Origin: Nocardia sp.
GTDB taxonomy: Bacteria; Actinomycetota; Actinomycetes; Mycobacteriales; Mycobacteriaceae
Length of the DNA: 64,000 nucleotides
Direction: 5' to 3'
Assembly (NCBI RefSeq): GCF_025465275.1
Contig: NZ_JAODNK010000181.1
Coordinates: 62,001-126,000 of the forward strand
In this document: piece after piece, positions 17,377 to 24,976 of the stretch
Numbering within the stretch: the stretch's first letter is position 1
Layout of the letters: every line of letters starts with the position of its first letter
Notes under the pieces: generated by a model
Databases searched by the model: none
Seen by the model: the letters and a program-made list of their open reading frames with translations, nothing else
What the model was told of the DNA's origin: nothing
Translations under genes and position numbers: made by a program

Positions 17377-17426
17377 ATGCCCACTCGACGATGGTTCAGT
17401 CGAACAAACGCAAGGAGAGATGTCCG

Positions 17427-18017
17427 GTGCCGACAGGGATGGCCATACGTGACGTGCGCGCGCAATTGTTCGACGCCGCCGAGCGGGTCGTGCTCCGGGA
17501 CGGGCCGAGCGCGCTGACCAGCCGTGCCGTCACCACGGAGGCGGGCTGCGCGAAAGGCGTCCTGCACCGGCACTTCGCCGACTTCGACGACTTCCTCGCC
17601 GAGCTGGTGCTGGACCGCATCACCCGAATCGATCAGCAGGCCGGGGCTTTACGCGAATCCGCCGGAACCGGAACCGTCGTCGGCAACCTCACCGAGGCGC
17701 TGACCACCGTGTTCGGATCCCTCGCCGTGGCGATCGTCAGCCTCGTCATTTTCCGGGACGAACTACGCGCGCGATTGCGGCAGCACCGGCCGACCGGCGT
17801 CCCACTGCTGGCCGAGGCGACCGCCATGATCGCCGGCTATCTCGCCGCCGAGCGGGATCTGGGTCGTGTGCGCGAGGACGCCGATATCGAATCACTCGCA
17901 CCCACGCTCATCGGAGCCGGGCATCTGCTCTTCGCCGATCGCACCGCCGCCCCGCCGGAATCCGCGGCCGTCGGCGCCGTGGTGACCACCGTCATCGCCG
18001 GAGCCCTGGCGCGGTAG
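17427..18017 (+). CDS. TetR/AcrR transcriptional regulator
   Basis: About 196 residues from the GTG at 17427, which has AAGGAG 8 bases upstream. The HTH is DVRAQLFDAAERVVLRDG, LTSRAVTTEAGCAKGVLHRH and FADFDDFLAELVLDRI. The C-terminal part is a helical effector domain with an unusually hydrophobic helix (LAVAIVSLVIF). It is divergent from the methyltransferase and next to a 28-base palindrome, which it very likely binds. Confidence 0.9.
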   Translation: MPTGMAIRDVRAQLFDAAERVVLRDGPSALTSRAVTTEAGCAKGVLHRHFADFDDFLAELVLDRITRIDQQAGALRESAGTGTVVGNLTEALTTVFGSLAVAIVSLVIFRDELRARLRQHRPTGVPLLAEATAMIAGYLAAERDLGRVREDADIESLAPTLIGAGHLLFADRTAAPPESAAVGAVVTTVIAGALAR

Positions 18018-18050
18018 TCCGGCCCGAACCATCCGGATTACCCATCGAAT

Positions 18051-18068
18051 AGAGGACTTTGGGCCATC
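18051..18068 (+). promoter_or_regulatory. Candidate DosR/DevR box upstream of devR
   Basis: AGAGGACTTTGGGCCATC resembles the known mycobacterial DosR consensus (TTSGGGACTWWAGTCCCSAA), matching at the GGACTTT and GnCC positions. It lies about 60 bases before the devR start, consistent with autoregulation. Only one half is strong. Confidence 0.5.
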
Positions 18069-18126
18069 GTCACGTGTGATTTCCGGGTCTATGTTGAGCG
18101 ACAGGACCCAAAAGATTGGACGGGCC

Positions 18127-18762
18127 ATGATCAATGTCTTTCTCGTCGACGATCACGAAATCGTGCGGCGCGGATTGATCGATCTCCTGGAAGGCGATCC
18201 CGAACTGACTGTTGTCGGAGAAGCCGGCAATGTCGCCGAAGCCCTCGCCCGCATCCCCGCACTCCGCCCCGATGTGGCGGTGCTCGATGTGCGCCTGCCC
18301 GACGGCAATGGCATTGAGCTGTGCCGCGAACTCCTGGACAAACTCGACGACCTGCGCTGCCTCATCCTGACCTCCTTCACCGATGAGCAAGCCATGATGG
18401 ACGCCATCCTCGCCGGGGCCAGCGGTTATGTGGTCAAGGACATCAAGGGCATGGAATTGGCCAAGGCCATCAAGGAAGTCGGCTCGGGGCGCTCACTCCT
18501 GGACAATCGCGCGGCCGCCGCCCTCATGCAGCGCCTGCGCCGCAGCACGCAGCCCGATGGTCCCCTCGCCGGGCTCACTGATCAGGAACGAAAACTGCTC
18601 GGGCTGCTGGGAGACGGCCTGACCAACCGTCAGATCGCCGAACGAATGTTCCTCGCCGAGAAGACAGTCAAGAATTACGTCTCGCGCCTGCTCGCCAAAC
18701 TGGGCATGGAACGCCGCACCCAGGCTGCCGTTCTGGCGTCGAAACTCCGCTCGGGGCAATAA
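18127..18762 (+). CDS. devR: DevR/DosR-type dormancy response regulator (NarL/LuxR family)
   Basis: About 211 residues. The N-terminal receiver has INVFLVDDHEIVRRGLIDLL, the phospho-acceptor Asp in VAVLDVRLPDGNGIELCREL, the Thr/Ser switch in LILTSFTDE and the Lys in SGYVVKDIKG. The C-terminal LuxR-type HTH is LTDQERKLLGLLGDGLTNRQ followed by IAERMFLAEKTVKNYVSRLL and AKLGMERRTQAAV. Both parts are extremely close to Mycobacterium tuberculosis DosR, which switches on the hypoxia/NO dormancy regulon. The ATG at 18127 (MINVFLVDDHE) is chosen over upstream starts by comparison with DosR. No DevS/DosT-type kinase lies nearby, so its sensor must be encoded elsewhere. Confidence 0.92.
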   Translation: MINVFLVDDHEIVRRGLIDLLEGDPELTVVGEAGNVAEALARIPALRPDVAVLDVRLPDGNGIELCRELLDKLDDLRCLILTSFTDEQAMMDAILAGASGYVVKDIKGMELAKAIKEVGSGRSLLDNRAAAALMQRLRRSTQPDGPLAGLTDQERKLLGLLGDGLTNRQIAERMFLAEKTVKNYVSRLLAKLGMERRTQAAVLASKLRSGQ

Positions 18763-18777
18763 TCTTCGCGCCGCTGG

Positions 18778-20259
18778 TCAGCCGGCCTGCGCGGACTCCT
18801 GGGCGGATTGGCCCTCCGCGACGTCTTCGGGTGTGAATCGCATCAGTAGGACCACCACTCCGGCGGCGGTAGCGAGGACGGCGCAGCAGGTGAACGCCAA
18901 CCCATAGCCGCTGGCCAGGGCATGCAGCTGGTCAGCGGACGGGTTCGCGAGGGTAGCGTTCGAACCGCCTTCCGACAGGATCCGGGACGAGACGATCGCA
19001 CCGACGGAAACCAATCCCACTGCGCCGCCCAGATTTTGGGCCACCTGGGCGAGGGCGGTCAGCGGACCGATATCAGTGGCTTCGACCCCGGCGATGGCCG
19101 ACAGCGTCAGCGGTATGACCGCGAAGCCGAAACCGAAACCGATAATGAGCACCGGGCCTGCGATTCCCGGGAAGTAGGCCGGCTGGCCGGACACGATCAT
19201 GCTCGCGTACAGGCAACCCGTCAGGATGATCGCGCCCCCGGCGATAACCAGCCAGCGCGGCGCGAATTTCAGCGCGAGGCGAGCCGAGAGCGCGGCAGCA
19301 GCGCCGAGACCGAACGCGAACGGGATGACAGCCAATCCCGCCTGCAAGGGCGAATAGCGTAGTACGCCTTGCAGATACAGGGAGATGAAGACCGCGAGGC
19401 ACATCATGATCGCGCCCGCCAGCACGATCGCTGCCAGTGCGGCGACCCGGCTGGGATTACGGAACAGCCCGAACGGCAGGAGCGGGTTGGCAGCTCGTCC
19501 TTCGACCCACAGAAGAACCGCGAGCGTCACGACTGCGACGACTGCCGGGATGAGGACGACCGGTCGAGACCAACCGCTCGATCCCTCGTTCATGGCGAAA
19601 ACCGCCAAAGTGACGCCGACTGTGGCCAAAATCGCGCCCGATACATCCAACTCGGAGCGGGAGCCGCGCGACTCCCGCAGGCACAGAACCGCGCCGACGG
19701 TGACGAGTACACCGATCGGCACATTGATCAAGAACACCAGCCGCCACGACAATTCGGTCAGCACGCCACCGGCGATCAGCCCGGCCACCGAACCGACCCC
19801 GGTCAATGCCGCATACACCGCGAACGCTTGGCTGCGCGGCTTACCCGGTGCGTAGGTGGTGGCCACCAAAGCCATGGAGGTCGGCGCCGCGATCGCGGCG
19901 GCCACCCCCTGCAGCGCCCTGCCGATCACCAGAACAGCCGGATTCCACGCGATTCCGCACAGCAGCGAGGTGAGAGCGAAGAGCGCGACACCGACCGTGA
20001 AGACCCGCTTGCGGCCGAAAGTGTCCCCCAAACGGCCACCCAGCAGCATGAGACCGCCGAAAGTCACCACATACGCGGTAATGATCCAATTGCCGCCCGA
20101 CTCCGACAGATCGAGTGCCCGCCGAATATTCGGCAGCGCAAGTGCTACCACCGTCCCATCGAGTACCACCAGCAGCTGCAACCCACCCAGCACGAAAATC
20201 GGCGCACCCCACACCCGTTCGTGCCCCACAGCGGCCGATGACTCCACAGAAACGATCAC
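18778..20259 (-). CDS. MFS drug-efflux transporter (DHA2, EmrB/QacA family)
   Basis: A 493-residue, about 14-TM proton antiporter. It has the N-terminal motif D1 region LQLLVVLDGTVVALALPNIRRAL, motif A GGRLGDTFGRKRVF, and motif C (LTGVGSVAGLIAGGVLTELSW followed by VFLINVPIGVL). It should extrude hydrophobic compounds. It converges on devR with a 15-base gap and has no adjacent regulator. The 141-base stretch before the cupin gene holds no gene. Confidence 0.92.
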   Translation of the reverse strand: MIVSVESSAAVGHERVWGAPIFVLGGLQLLVVLDGTVVALALPNIRRALDLSESGGNWIITAYVVTFGGLMLLGGRLGDTFGRKRVFTVGVALFALTSLLCGIAWNPAVLVIGRALQGVAAAIAAPTSMALVATTYAPGKPRSQAFAVYAALTGVGSVAGLIAGGVLTELSWRLVFLINVPIGVLVTVGAVLCLRESRGSRSELDVSGAILATVGVTLAVFAMNEGSSGWSRPVVLIPAVVAVVTLAVLLWVEGRAANPLLPFGLFRNPSRVAALAAIVLAGAIMMCLAVFISLYLQGVLRYSPLQAGLAVIPFAFGLGAAAALSARLALKFAPRWLVIAGGAIILTGCLYASMIVSGQPAYFPGIAGPVLIIGFGFGFAVIPLTLSAIAGVEATDIGPLTALAQVAQNLGGAVGLVSVGAIVSSRILSEGGSNATLANPSADQLHALASGYGLAFTCCAVLATAAGVVVLLMRFTPEDVAEGQSAQESAQAG

Positions 20260-20400
20260 ACTCGCCGACCCTACTCACTCCTCCCGGCACGGCCGACGCG
20301 CATGCACTGGCGCAGACATGCGACGAGAACAGTCCTGCACCAACGCATTCACTTCACGAGTCGCGGTTCCGATGCGGCCGCGCTTGTCCGACGCCGCGTC

Positions 20401-20742
20401 TCATGACCCGGATGCCGACTTGACCTCGACGAGAATCACGTTCACCTCGCCCGCCAGCAGCTCCCACGCGTGATCGAAAGCCTCTGCTTGCCAGACGACG
20501 GCACCCGGGTTCAGATCCACGATCTGTGTCGTCCCATCCGCCCAGGTCACCTTCTGCCGCCCGGAGCCGAGGTTGACCACCACCATCGGCGAGTGCGAGT
20601 GCATCGCACTTTCCCACCCGTGCGAGGCACGCGCTTGGATCACCCGAACGTGTTCGTTCTCGAACAGGACTTGGTGCGCATCGGGATCAACGATCGTGGC
20701 GTGCGGTGGCTTCTGAATTGAGGTTGTCGTCGAAGTACTCAT
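20401..20742 (-). CDS. Small cupin-domain protein
   Basis: A 113-residue single-domain cupin. A beta-barrel pattern follows FENEHVRVIQAR; the metal-binding histidines are probably in SAMHSHSPMVVVNLGSG, and the second conserved box lies near VVWQAEAFDHAWELLAG. Cupins of this size act as isomerases, dioxygenases or sensors of small metabolites; the activity is unknown. The gene is divergent from an HxlR regulator across a 190-base gap with three inverted repeats, so HxlR control of this gene is probable. Confidence 0.82.
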   Translation of the reverse strand: MSTSTTTSIQKPPHATIVDPDAHQVLFENEHVRVIQARASHGWESAMHSHSPMVVVNLGSGRQKVTWADGTTQIVDLNPGAVVWQAEAFDHAWELLAGEVNVILVEVKSASGS

Positions 20743-20821
20743 TGCAGGCTCCTATCTGCGGGTTTGTTACGCGACCTCAGCGTGGTTCCGCTAGGACGCT
20801 CTTAAACAGTAACCATGTAGA

Positions 20822-20900
20822 GTTGTTAAAAACAACCCTGATTAGCAATAGGTTTGAACCCAAATCGGAGTTGCAAAAAGCAACTACCATGAGTGGTAGT
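20822..20900. promoter_or_regulatory. Three inverted repeats between cupin and HxlR genes
   Basis: GTTGTTAAAAACAAC (20822-20836), AGTTGCAAAAAGCAACT (20869-20885) and ACTACCATGAGTGGTAGT (20883-20900) are each inverted repeats. The first two share GTTGnT-A-run-nCAAC symmetry and are 47 bases apart. The stretch is AT-rich. It is the likely HxlR operator and divergent promoter region. Confidence 0.68.
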
Positions 20901-20932
20901 TTCGGATCAGGGTGGACAAGGAGGAAGTAACC

Positions 20933-21568
20933 ATGCCGACCAGCCGTAGCTATCGGGACTCGTGTGGGGTAGCTCGCGCCCTCGACATCGTCGGGGAGCG
21001 ATGGGCGCTGCTGGTGGTCCGGGAGCTGCTTTTGACGCCGCAACGCTTCTCCGAGTTGCGGCACGCGCTGCCCAATGCCAGCTCGAACCTACTTGCCGAT
21101 CGGCTTCGAGAACTCGAACATCACGGAGTGATCCGTCGCCGCAAACTGGGGTCGACAGCAGGACCGCAGGTCTACGAACTGACAGACCGAGGCCGGAAGC
21201 TGGAACCGATCGTCCTGGCGCTGGGCGATTGGGGAATCGATGCCCCCAACCCGCCGGAGCCGACCTCACTCAGCGCCACCTCGGTGCTGATCTTCCTACG
21301 AGGTGCCGCTCGTCCCGGCCCGGCGGCGCCGCCGATCGTGTGCCGCCTCGATCTCGGCGGCTCGATCTGGACGGTCGCCGTCGTCTCCGGAGAGGTTCAG
21401 GTGTACGACGGTGAACCTGCCACAGCCGACATCTCGCTTCGCACGGACCCCAAAACGCTCGGTGGCCTGCTGGCCGATCCGGCCTCGCTGGACGCTGCAC
21501 TCGCCGACGGAAGCGTCGCCCTTGTGGGCGACCGTGCGGCCCTCAACCGGGTGCTATTCGGGAGTTGA
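20933..21568 (+). CDS. HxlR-family regulator with C-terminal SCP2-like domain
   Basis: About 211 residues from the ATG at 20933, preceded by AAGGAGG. The N-terminal winged helix is GVARALDIVGERWALLVVRE, then PQRFSELRHALPNASSNLLA and LEHHGVIRRRKLGS, the HxlR signature. Residues about 125-211 form a second domain with an SCP2-type look (VYDGEPATADISLRTDPKTL). Many HxlR proteins sense reactive electrophiles through a cysteine. Cys9 of SRSYRDSCGVARALDIVG lies just before helix 1 at the position of that sensor Cys. It is divergent from the cupin gene and probably autoregulated. Confidence 0.88.
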   Translation: MPTSRSYRDSCGVARALDIVGERWALLVVRELLLTPQRFSELRHALPNASSNLLADRLRELEHHGVIRRRKLGSTAGPQVYELTDRGRKLEPIVLALGDWGIDAPNPPEPTSLSATSVLIFLRGAARPGPAAPPIVCRLDLGGSIWTVAVVSGEVQVYDGEPATADISLRTDPKTLGGLLADPASLDAALADGSVALVGDRAALNRVLFGS

Positions 21569-21588
21569 GGGCCTCCGCGGGGACTCGA

Positions 21589-22692
21589 TCAGGAGCGTTC
21601 GTCGAAGACGCGGAGGATTTCCTCGGCGGCCAGGGCCGGGGTGAGGGAGCCGTCGCGGACCTGCTTTTCCACCTGGGGACGCAGGGATTTCACGTTCGGA
21701 TTGTCGGTCAGGCGGCGGAGCAGGTGGTCGTGAACCATGTTCCAGGTCCAGTCGATTTGCTGGCGGCGGCGCTTCTCGTCGAATTCGCCTGCGTCGGTGA
21801 GGACTTGGCGGTGCTCCAGGACGATGTCCCAGAACTTCTCCAGGCCGATGCCTTCGAGACCGCTCATGGTGATCACCGGTGGGTGCCACAGGGATTGGCG
21901 GGGGTGGATGAGGCGCATGGCGCCGGCCAGTTCGCGGGCGGCGGTTTTGGCTTCCATCTCGTGCTTGCCGTCGGCCTTGTTGACCGCGACCAGGTCGGCC
22001 AGTTCCAGGACGCCCTTTTTGATGCCCTGGAGTTGGTCGCCGGTGCGGGCGAGGGTGAGGAAGCAGAAGACGTCGACCATATTGGCGACGGTGACCTCGG
22101 ACTGGCCGACACCGACCGTCTCCACCAGAATGGTGTCGTAGCCTGCGGCTTCGAGCAGCACGATGGTCTCGCGGGTCGCCTTCGCCACGCCGCCGAGCGT
22201 GCCGGCGGTCGGGGACGGGCGGATGAAAGCGTCGCGCTCCAAAGACAATCGCGCCATACGGGTCTTGTCGCCGAGGATGGAACCGCCGGTGCGGGTGGAG
22301 GACGGATCCACCGCCAGCACGGCCACCCGGTGACCCTCGGCGAGCAGCTTCATACCGAGCGCGTCGATGAACGTCGACTTGCCGACGCCCGGAACACCGG
22401 TGATGCCAACACGATTCGATACTGCGGCATCGGCGTCGGGCGTGACCTTCAGCAGCAATTGCTGCGCCAGCTCACGGTGGTCACCGCGCGAGGATTCGAC
22501 CAGGGTGATGGCGCGGGCAAGACCCGGCCGCTCCCCCGCCCGGACCGCTGCGGCCAGCTGATCCACGTCGATGACCCGCTTGGCCGCCCGGCCGGCGGAG
22601 TTCGGTCCACTGCCGATCGAGCCTGTGCCCGAGGTGGTGCCGAGCCGAGGGTGGCCGGAACCACCCTCGACTCCGCGCGGCGCGTCGCTCAT
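21589..22692 (-). CDS. meaB: MeaB-type GTPase chaperone of methylmalonyl-CoA mutase
   Basis: A 367-residue G3E-family GTPase that protects and gates cofactor loading of adenosylcobalamin-dependent methylmalonyl-CoA mutase. It shows Walker A GVPGVGKSTF, the Mg-binding VDPSSTRTGGSILGDKTRM, ILVETVGVGQSE (switch region) and the guanine motif NKAD (VAVNKADGKHEM). About 40 Gly/Ser-rich residues precede the conserved domain. The ATG overlaps the mutB stop by 4 bases, giving the operon order mutA-mutB-meaB. Confidence 0.95.
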   Translation of the reverse strand: MSDAPRGVEGGSGHPRLGTTSGTGSIGSGPNSAGRAAKRVIDVDQLAAAVRAGERPGLARAITLVESSRGDHRELAQQLLLKVTPDADAAVSNRVGITGVPGVGKSTFIDALGMKLLAEGHRVAVLAVDPSSTRTGGSILGDKTRMARLSLERDAFIRPSPTAGTLGGVAKATRETIVLLEAAGYDTILVETVGVGQSEVTVANMVDVFCFLTLARTGDQLQGIKKGVLELADLVAVNKADGKHEMEAKTAARELAGAMRLIHPRQSLWHPPVITMSGLEGIGLEKFWDIVLEHRQVLTDAGEFDEKRRRQQIDWTWNMVHDHLLRRLTDNPNVKSLRPQVEKQVRDGSLTPALAAEEILRVFDERS

Positions 22693-24974
22693 TCGCTTGC
22701 GCCGGTACCGATCTCGTGGCCCAGCGAATCGGCCAGCTTCTTGATCAGGTCGATGGCGGCGTCGGCGATGACCGTGCCCGGCGCGAAAATCGAGGCCGCG
22801 CCGGCCTGGTACAGCTCGTCGAAGTCGCCGGGCGGGATGACGCCGCCGACAACCACCATGATGTCCGGGCGGCCGACATCGGCCAGCGCCTGCTTGAGGG
22901 CGGGCACCAGTGTGAGGTGACCGGCCGCGAGCGAGGAGACGCCGACGATATGCACGTCATTGTCGGCCGCCTGCTGCGCCACCTCTTCGGGCGTCTGGAA
23001 CAGCGGGCCCACATCGACATCCATGCCGAGGTCGGCGAAGGCGGTGGCAATCACCTTCTGGCCGCGGTCGTGGCCGTCCTGGCCCATCTTGCAGACCAGG
23101 ATGCGGGGGCGGCGGCCCTCCGCCTCGGCGAATTCCTCGACCAGCTCGATGGCTTCGCTGATGTTCGTCACCTTGCCGGCCTCCTCGCGGTACACACCGG
23201 AGAGCGTGCGGATTTCGGCCTGATGGCGGCCGTACACCTTCTCCAAGGCGTCGGAGATCTCACCGACGGTGGCCTTGGCGCGGGCGGCGGCAATGGCCAG
23301 CGCCATCAGGTTGTTCTCCATGCCACCCTCCGAAGAGGCTGCGGCACGGGTCAAATCGGCCAGTGCACGCTCACACTCGGCGCTGTCGCGCTCGGCGCGC
23401 AGGCGCACCAGCTTCTCGTTCTGCTCGACCCGCACGCGCGAGTTCTCGACCTTGAGAACCTCGATCGCCTGGTCCTCTTCGGCCTGATACTTATTGACGC
23501 CGATCACCGCTTGCTGCCCGGTGTCGATGCGCGCCTGGGTACGGGCGGCGGCCTCTTCGATGCGCAGCTTCGGGATACCCTCCGAAATCGCCTGCGCCAT
23601 ACCGCCGTGCGCCTCCACCTCGGCAATGTGGGCGCGAGCCCGCTGCGCGAGCTGGTGGGTCAGCCATTCGACGTAGTACGAGCCACCCCACGGGTCGATC
23701 GGACGAGTCGTATTGGACTCCTGCTGAATCAGCAGCTGGGTATTACGGGCGATACGAGCGGAGAAGTCCGTCGGCAGCGCCAGGGCCTCATCGAGCGCGT
23801 TGGTGTGCAGCGACTGAGTGTGCCCCTGGGTGGCGGCCATGGCCTCCACACAGGTGCGCGGGACATTGTTGAACACGTCCTGCGCGGTCAGCGACCAGCC
23901 GGAGGTCTGCGAGTGTGTGCGCAGCGACAGCGATTTCGCGTTCTTCGGCTCGAACTTGGCGACCAGTTCGCTCCAGAGCAGCCGTCCCGCACGGAGTTTC
24001 GCGACCTCCATGAAGAAGTTCATGCCGATGGCCCAGAAGAACGACAGGCGCGGCGCGAACTTGTCGACCTCCATACCCGCGTCGATACCGGCCCGCAGAT
24101 ACTCCACACCGTCGGCGAGGGTGTACGCCAGCTCCAGGTCGGCCGTGGCTCCGGCTTCCTGAATGTGGTAGCCGGAGATGGAGATCGAGTTGAACTTCGG
24201 CATCTTCGCGGAGGTGAAGGCGAAGATGTCGGAGATGATCCGCATCGAGGGCTTGGGCGGATAGATGTAGGTATTGCGGACCATGAACTCTTTCAGAATG
24301 TCGTTCTGAATGGTTCCGGCCAGCTGCTCGGGCTTGACGCCCTGCTCTTCGGCGGCGACGACGTACAGCGCGAGAATCGGCAGCACCGCGCCGTTCATGG
24401 TCATGGACACCGAAACCTGGTCCAGCGGAATCTGATCGAAGAGTTCCCGCATATCCAGGATGGAGTCGATGGCGACACCGGCCATACCCACGTCGCCGGT
24501 GACGCGCGGGTGGTCGGAGTCGTAACCGCGGTGGGTGGCCAGGTCGAAGGCGACCGACAGGCCCTTCTGACCCGACGCCAGGTTGCGGCGGTAGAAGGCA
24601 TTCGAGTCCGCGGCGGTGGAGAAGCCCGCGTACTGGCGAATGGTCCACGGCTGGTTCACGTACATGGTCGGGTACGGGCCACGCAGGAACGGGGCCAGAC
24701 CCGGCACGCTGTCGAGCGGATAGCCCTCGGCGACAATGGCATCGCGGTCGGCCTTGGTGAATACCGATGCTACGTCGATGCCTTCGGGCGTCGCCCAGGT
24801 CAACTGTTCGGGCGCATAGTGATTGGCGGCCGCGGCCTCGGCCACGAAGGCGTCGACCTGTTCGGCCGCTACCACGGTGTCCGATGCACGGCTCGCCCTG
24901 ATGGTCTCGGCCGCATTCGGCTCACCGAGCGGAACCTCGGCGAAATTGCCGATCAGGTGCTTGATATCGCTCAT
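22689..24974 (-). CDS. mutB: Methylmalonyl-CoA mutase, large (catalytic) subunit
   Basis: A 761-residue alpha subunit that interconverts (R)-methylmalonyl-CoA and succinyl-CoA with adenosylcobalamin, linking propionate, odd-chain and branched-chain catabolism to the TCA cycle. The TIM-barrel substrate domain includes GPYPTMYVNQPWTIRQYAGF and RTHSQTSGWSLTAQD. The C-terminal B12-binding domain carries the base-off motif DGHDRGQKV (DxHxxG), then SLAAGHLTLVPAL and GGVIPPGDF. It begins 2 bases after the mutA stop and overlaps meaB. Confidence 0.97.
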   Translation of the reverse strand: MSDIKHLIGNFAEVPLGEPNAAETIRASRASDTVVAAEQVDAFVAEAAAANHYAPEQLTWATPEGIDVASVFTKADRDAIVAEGYPLDSVPGLAPFLRGPYPTMYVNQPWTIRQYAGFSTAADSNAFYRRNLASGQKGLSVAFDLATHRGYDSDHPRVTGDVGMAGVAIDSILDMRELFDQIPLDQVSVSMTMNGAVLPILALYVVAAEEQGVKPEQLAGTIQNDILKEFMVRNTYIYPPKPSMRIISDIFAFTSAKMPKFNSISISGYHIQEAGATADLELAYTLADGVEYLRAGIDAGMEVDKFAPRLSFFWAIGMNFFMEVAKLRAGRLLWSELVAKFEPKNAKSLSLRTHSQTSGWSLTAQDVFNNVPRTCVEAMAATQGHTQSLHTNALDEALALPTDFSARIARNTQLLIQQESNTTRPIDPWGGSYYVEWLTHQLAQRARAHIAEVEAHGGMAQAISEGIPKLRIEEAAARTQARIDTGQQAVIGVNKYQAEEDQAIEVLKVENSRVRVEQNEKLVRLRAERDSAECERALADLTRAAASSEGGMENNLMALAIAAARAKATVGEISDALEKVYGRHQAEIRTLSGVYREEAGKVTNISEAIELVEEFAEAEGRRPRILVCKMGQDGHDRGQKVIATAFADLGMDVDVGPLFQTPEEVAQQAADNDVHIVGVSSLAAGHLTLVPALKQALADVGRPDIMVVVGGVIPPGDFDELYQAGAASIFAPGTVIADAAIDLIKKLADSLGHEIGTGASE

Positions 24975-24976
24975 CT

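Noticed and set aside
21554..22920. 451-codon plus-strand frame over the meaB region
   Set aside because: Antisense shadow of meaB, whose Walker A and NKAD motifs are intact on the minus strand.
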